Shown here one piece after another: positions 20,348 through 20,662 of a stretch of DNA of 20,662 bases; within the stretch, counting starts at the first letter, position 1, and every line of letters begins with the position of its first letter. The notes under the pieces are model-generated. The model was given only the letters and a program-made list of their open reading frames with translations. It had not been told where the DNA came from and made no database searches. Location of the stretch: positions 1 through 20,662 of the forward strand of contig JAIRZW010000171.1 of NCBI GenBank assembly GCA_031267015.1. Direction: 5' to 3'. The position numbers were made by a program, and so were the translations under genes. Origin of the DNA: Heliobacteriaceae bacterium (GTDB lineage Bacteria; Cyanobacteriota; Vampirovibrionia; Gastranaerophilales; Gastranaerophilaceae).

Positions 20348-20662
20348 ATGAAAAAGAAGGCGTTTACACTGGCAGAGATAATGATAGTTCTGCTAATATT
20401 GAGTATTATTCTGGCGGCGTTTGCACCGATAATGACAAGGCGCAGCACGGCCGGAAAATCATCTGAATACTGGCACTCAAAGAATAACGGTGCTCAGATA
20501 TATTACGGAACCGCTCAAAACAACAGGGTTAATATAGGTCAGGAAAACGACAGTGCAGATGATGTTGCTGCATCGAGGTTGATTATCAATACCGGCACTG
20601 ACGACCAAAACCATATACTGTTCAAGCGCGGCGGTACGAATCTTTTAGGCTTCTTGCGCATG
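20348..20662 (+). CDS. Second prepilin-leader protein, paralogue of the gene at 18779 (3' end outside window)
   Basis: 105 codons are seen and the frame is open to the window end. It starts MKKKAFTLAEIMIVLLILSI, with Ala-Phe at the expected prepilin peptidase site and Glu5. It then follows the upstream paralogue closely: SSEYW, IYYG, RVNIGQ, INTG, QNHILFKRGG and LGFLRM occur in the same order. The region after NIGQ is two or three residues longer. GGGG lies upstream of the ATG. Whether it also has head repeats and an S74 domain cannot be seen. The pair form a tandem duplication, each copy with its own promoter and with a terminator between them. Confidence 0.88.
   Translation, partial: MKKKAFTLAEIMIVLLILSIILAAFAPIMTRRSTAGKSSEYWHSKNNGAQIYYGTAQNNRVNIGQENDSADDVAASRLIINTGTDDQNHILFKRGGTNLLGFLRM

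Noticed and set aside
20155..20448. Minus-strand frame across the gap between the two S74-type genes
   Set aside because: It runs through the terminator, the promoter and the start of the second paralogue; no homology-like features.

Overview
The window looks like a chromosomal stretch of a Gram-negative-type bacterium, most likely a gut Melainabacteria/Vampirovibrionia (Candidatus Gastranaerophilales) or a close relative. This is inferred from three things: prepilin-like proteins with FTLAE leaders and unusual C-terminal domains, a large SLH-domain envelope protein next to RND/TolC efflux genes, and many short palindromic repeats inserted in and around genes. No rRNA, tRNA, CRISPR array, transposase or integrase was recognised.

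Layout. At 1-771 is the 3' end of mutL. It is followed by a small XRE-type regulator (844-1071), which converges on aroF (Thermotoga-type DAHP synthase, minus strand), and then by a minus-strand prepilin-like protein (2217-3263). Plus-strand housekeeping genes der and hisS follow, with a degenerate nucleotidyltransferase-like gene overlapping the end of hisS, a small possible ORF, and a kinase-like protein of unknown role (6609-7547). A minus-strand block holds purine nucleoside phosphorylase with an 81-aa unknown protein upstream, then a Cys/Lys-rich SLH protein (8819-10849). From 11100 everything reads on the plus strand: an unknown protein, uppS and rdgB (ATGA overlap), then a complete tripartite efflux set (adaptor, RND pump, TolC-like protein) joined by GTGA and ATGA overlaps. 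The window ends with two tandem paralogues that start with a prepilin leader. The complete one continues into 17-residue NTAVG-type head repeats and a C-terminal peptidase S74 self-cleaving chaperone domain, as in phage tail fibres. The second copy runs off the window.

The features most worth a second look are (i) the prepilin / head-repeat / S74 fusion proteins in tandem, each with its own near-consensus sigma70-type promoter, and (ii) several families of palindromic repeats that have been accepted into coding sequence. One family lies inside the export signals of two unrelated secreted proteins, in different reading frames. Another lies inside mutL and rdgB and appears to supply the ribosome binding site of the phosphorylase gene. 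A third sits at the adaptor/RND gene junction. Two otherwise unrelated unknown proteins share the same N-terminal motif (M-x-[VI]-Q-x4-S-P-S-F-x2-Y). Several genes (der, hisS, probably the XRE gene) have a promoter -10 box so close to the ATG that their mRNAs may be leaderless.
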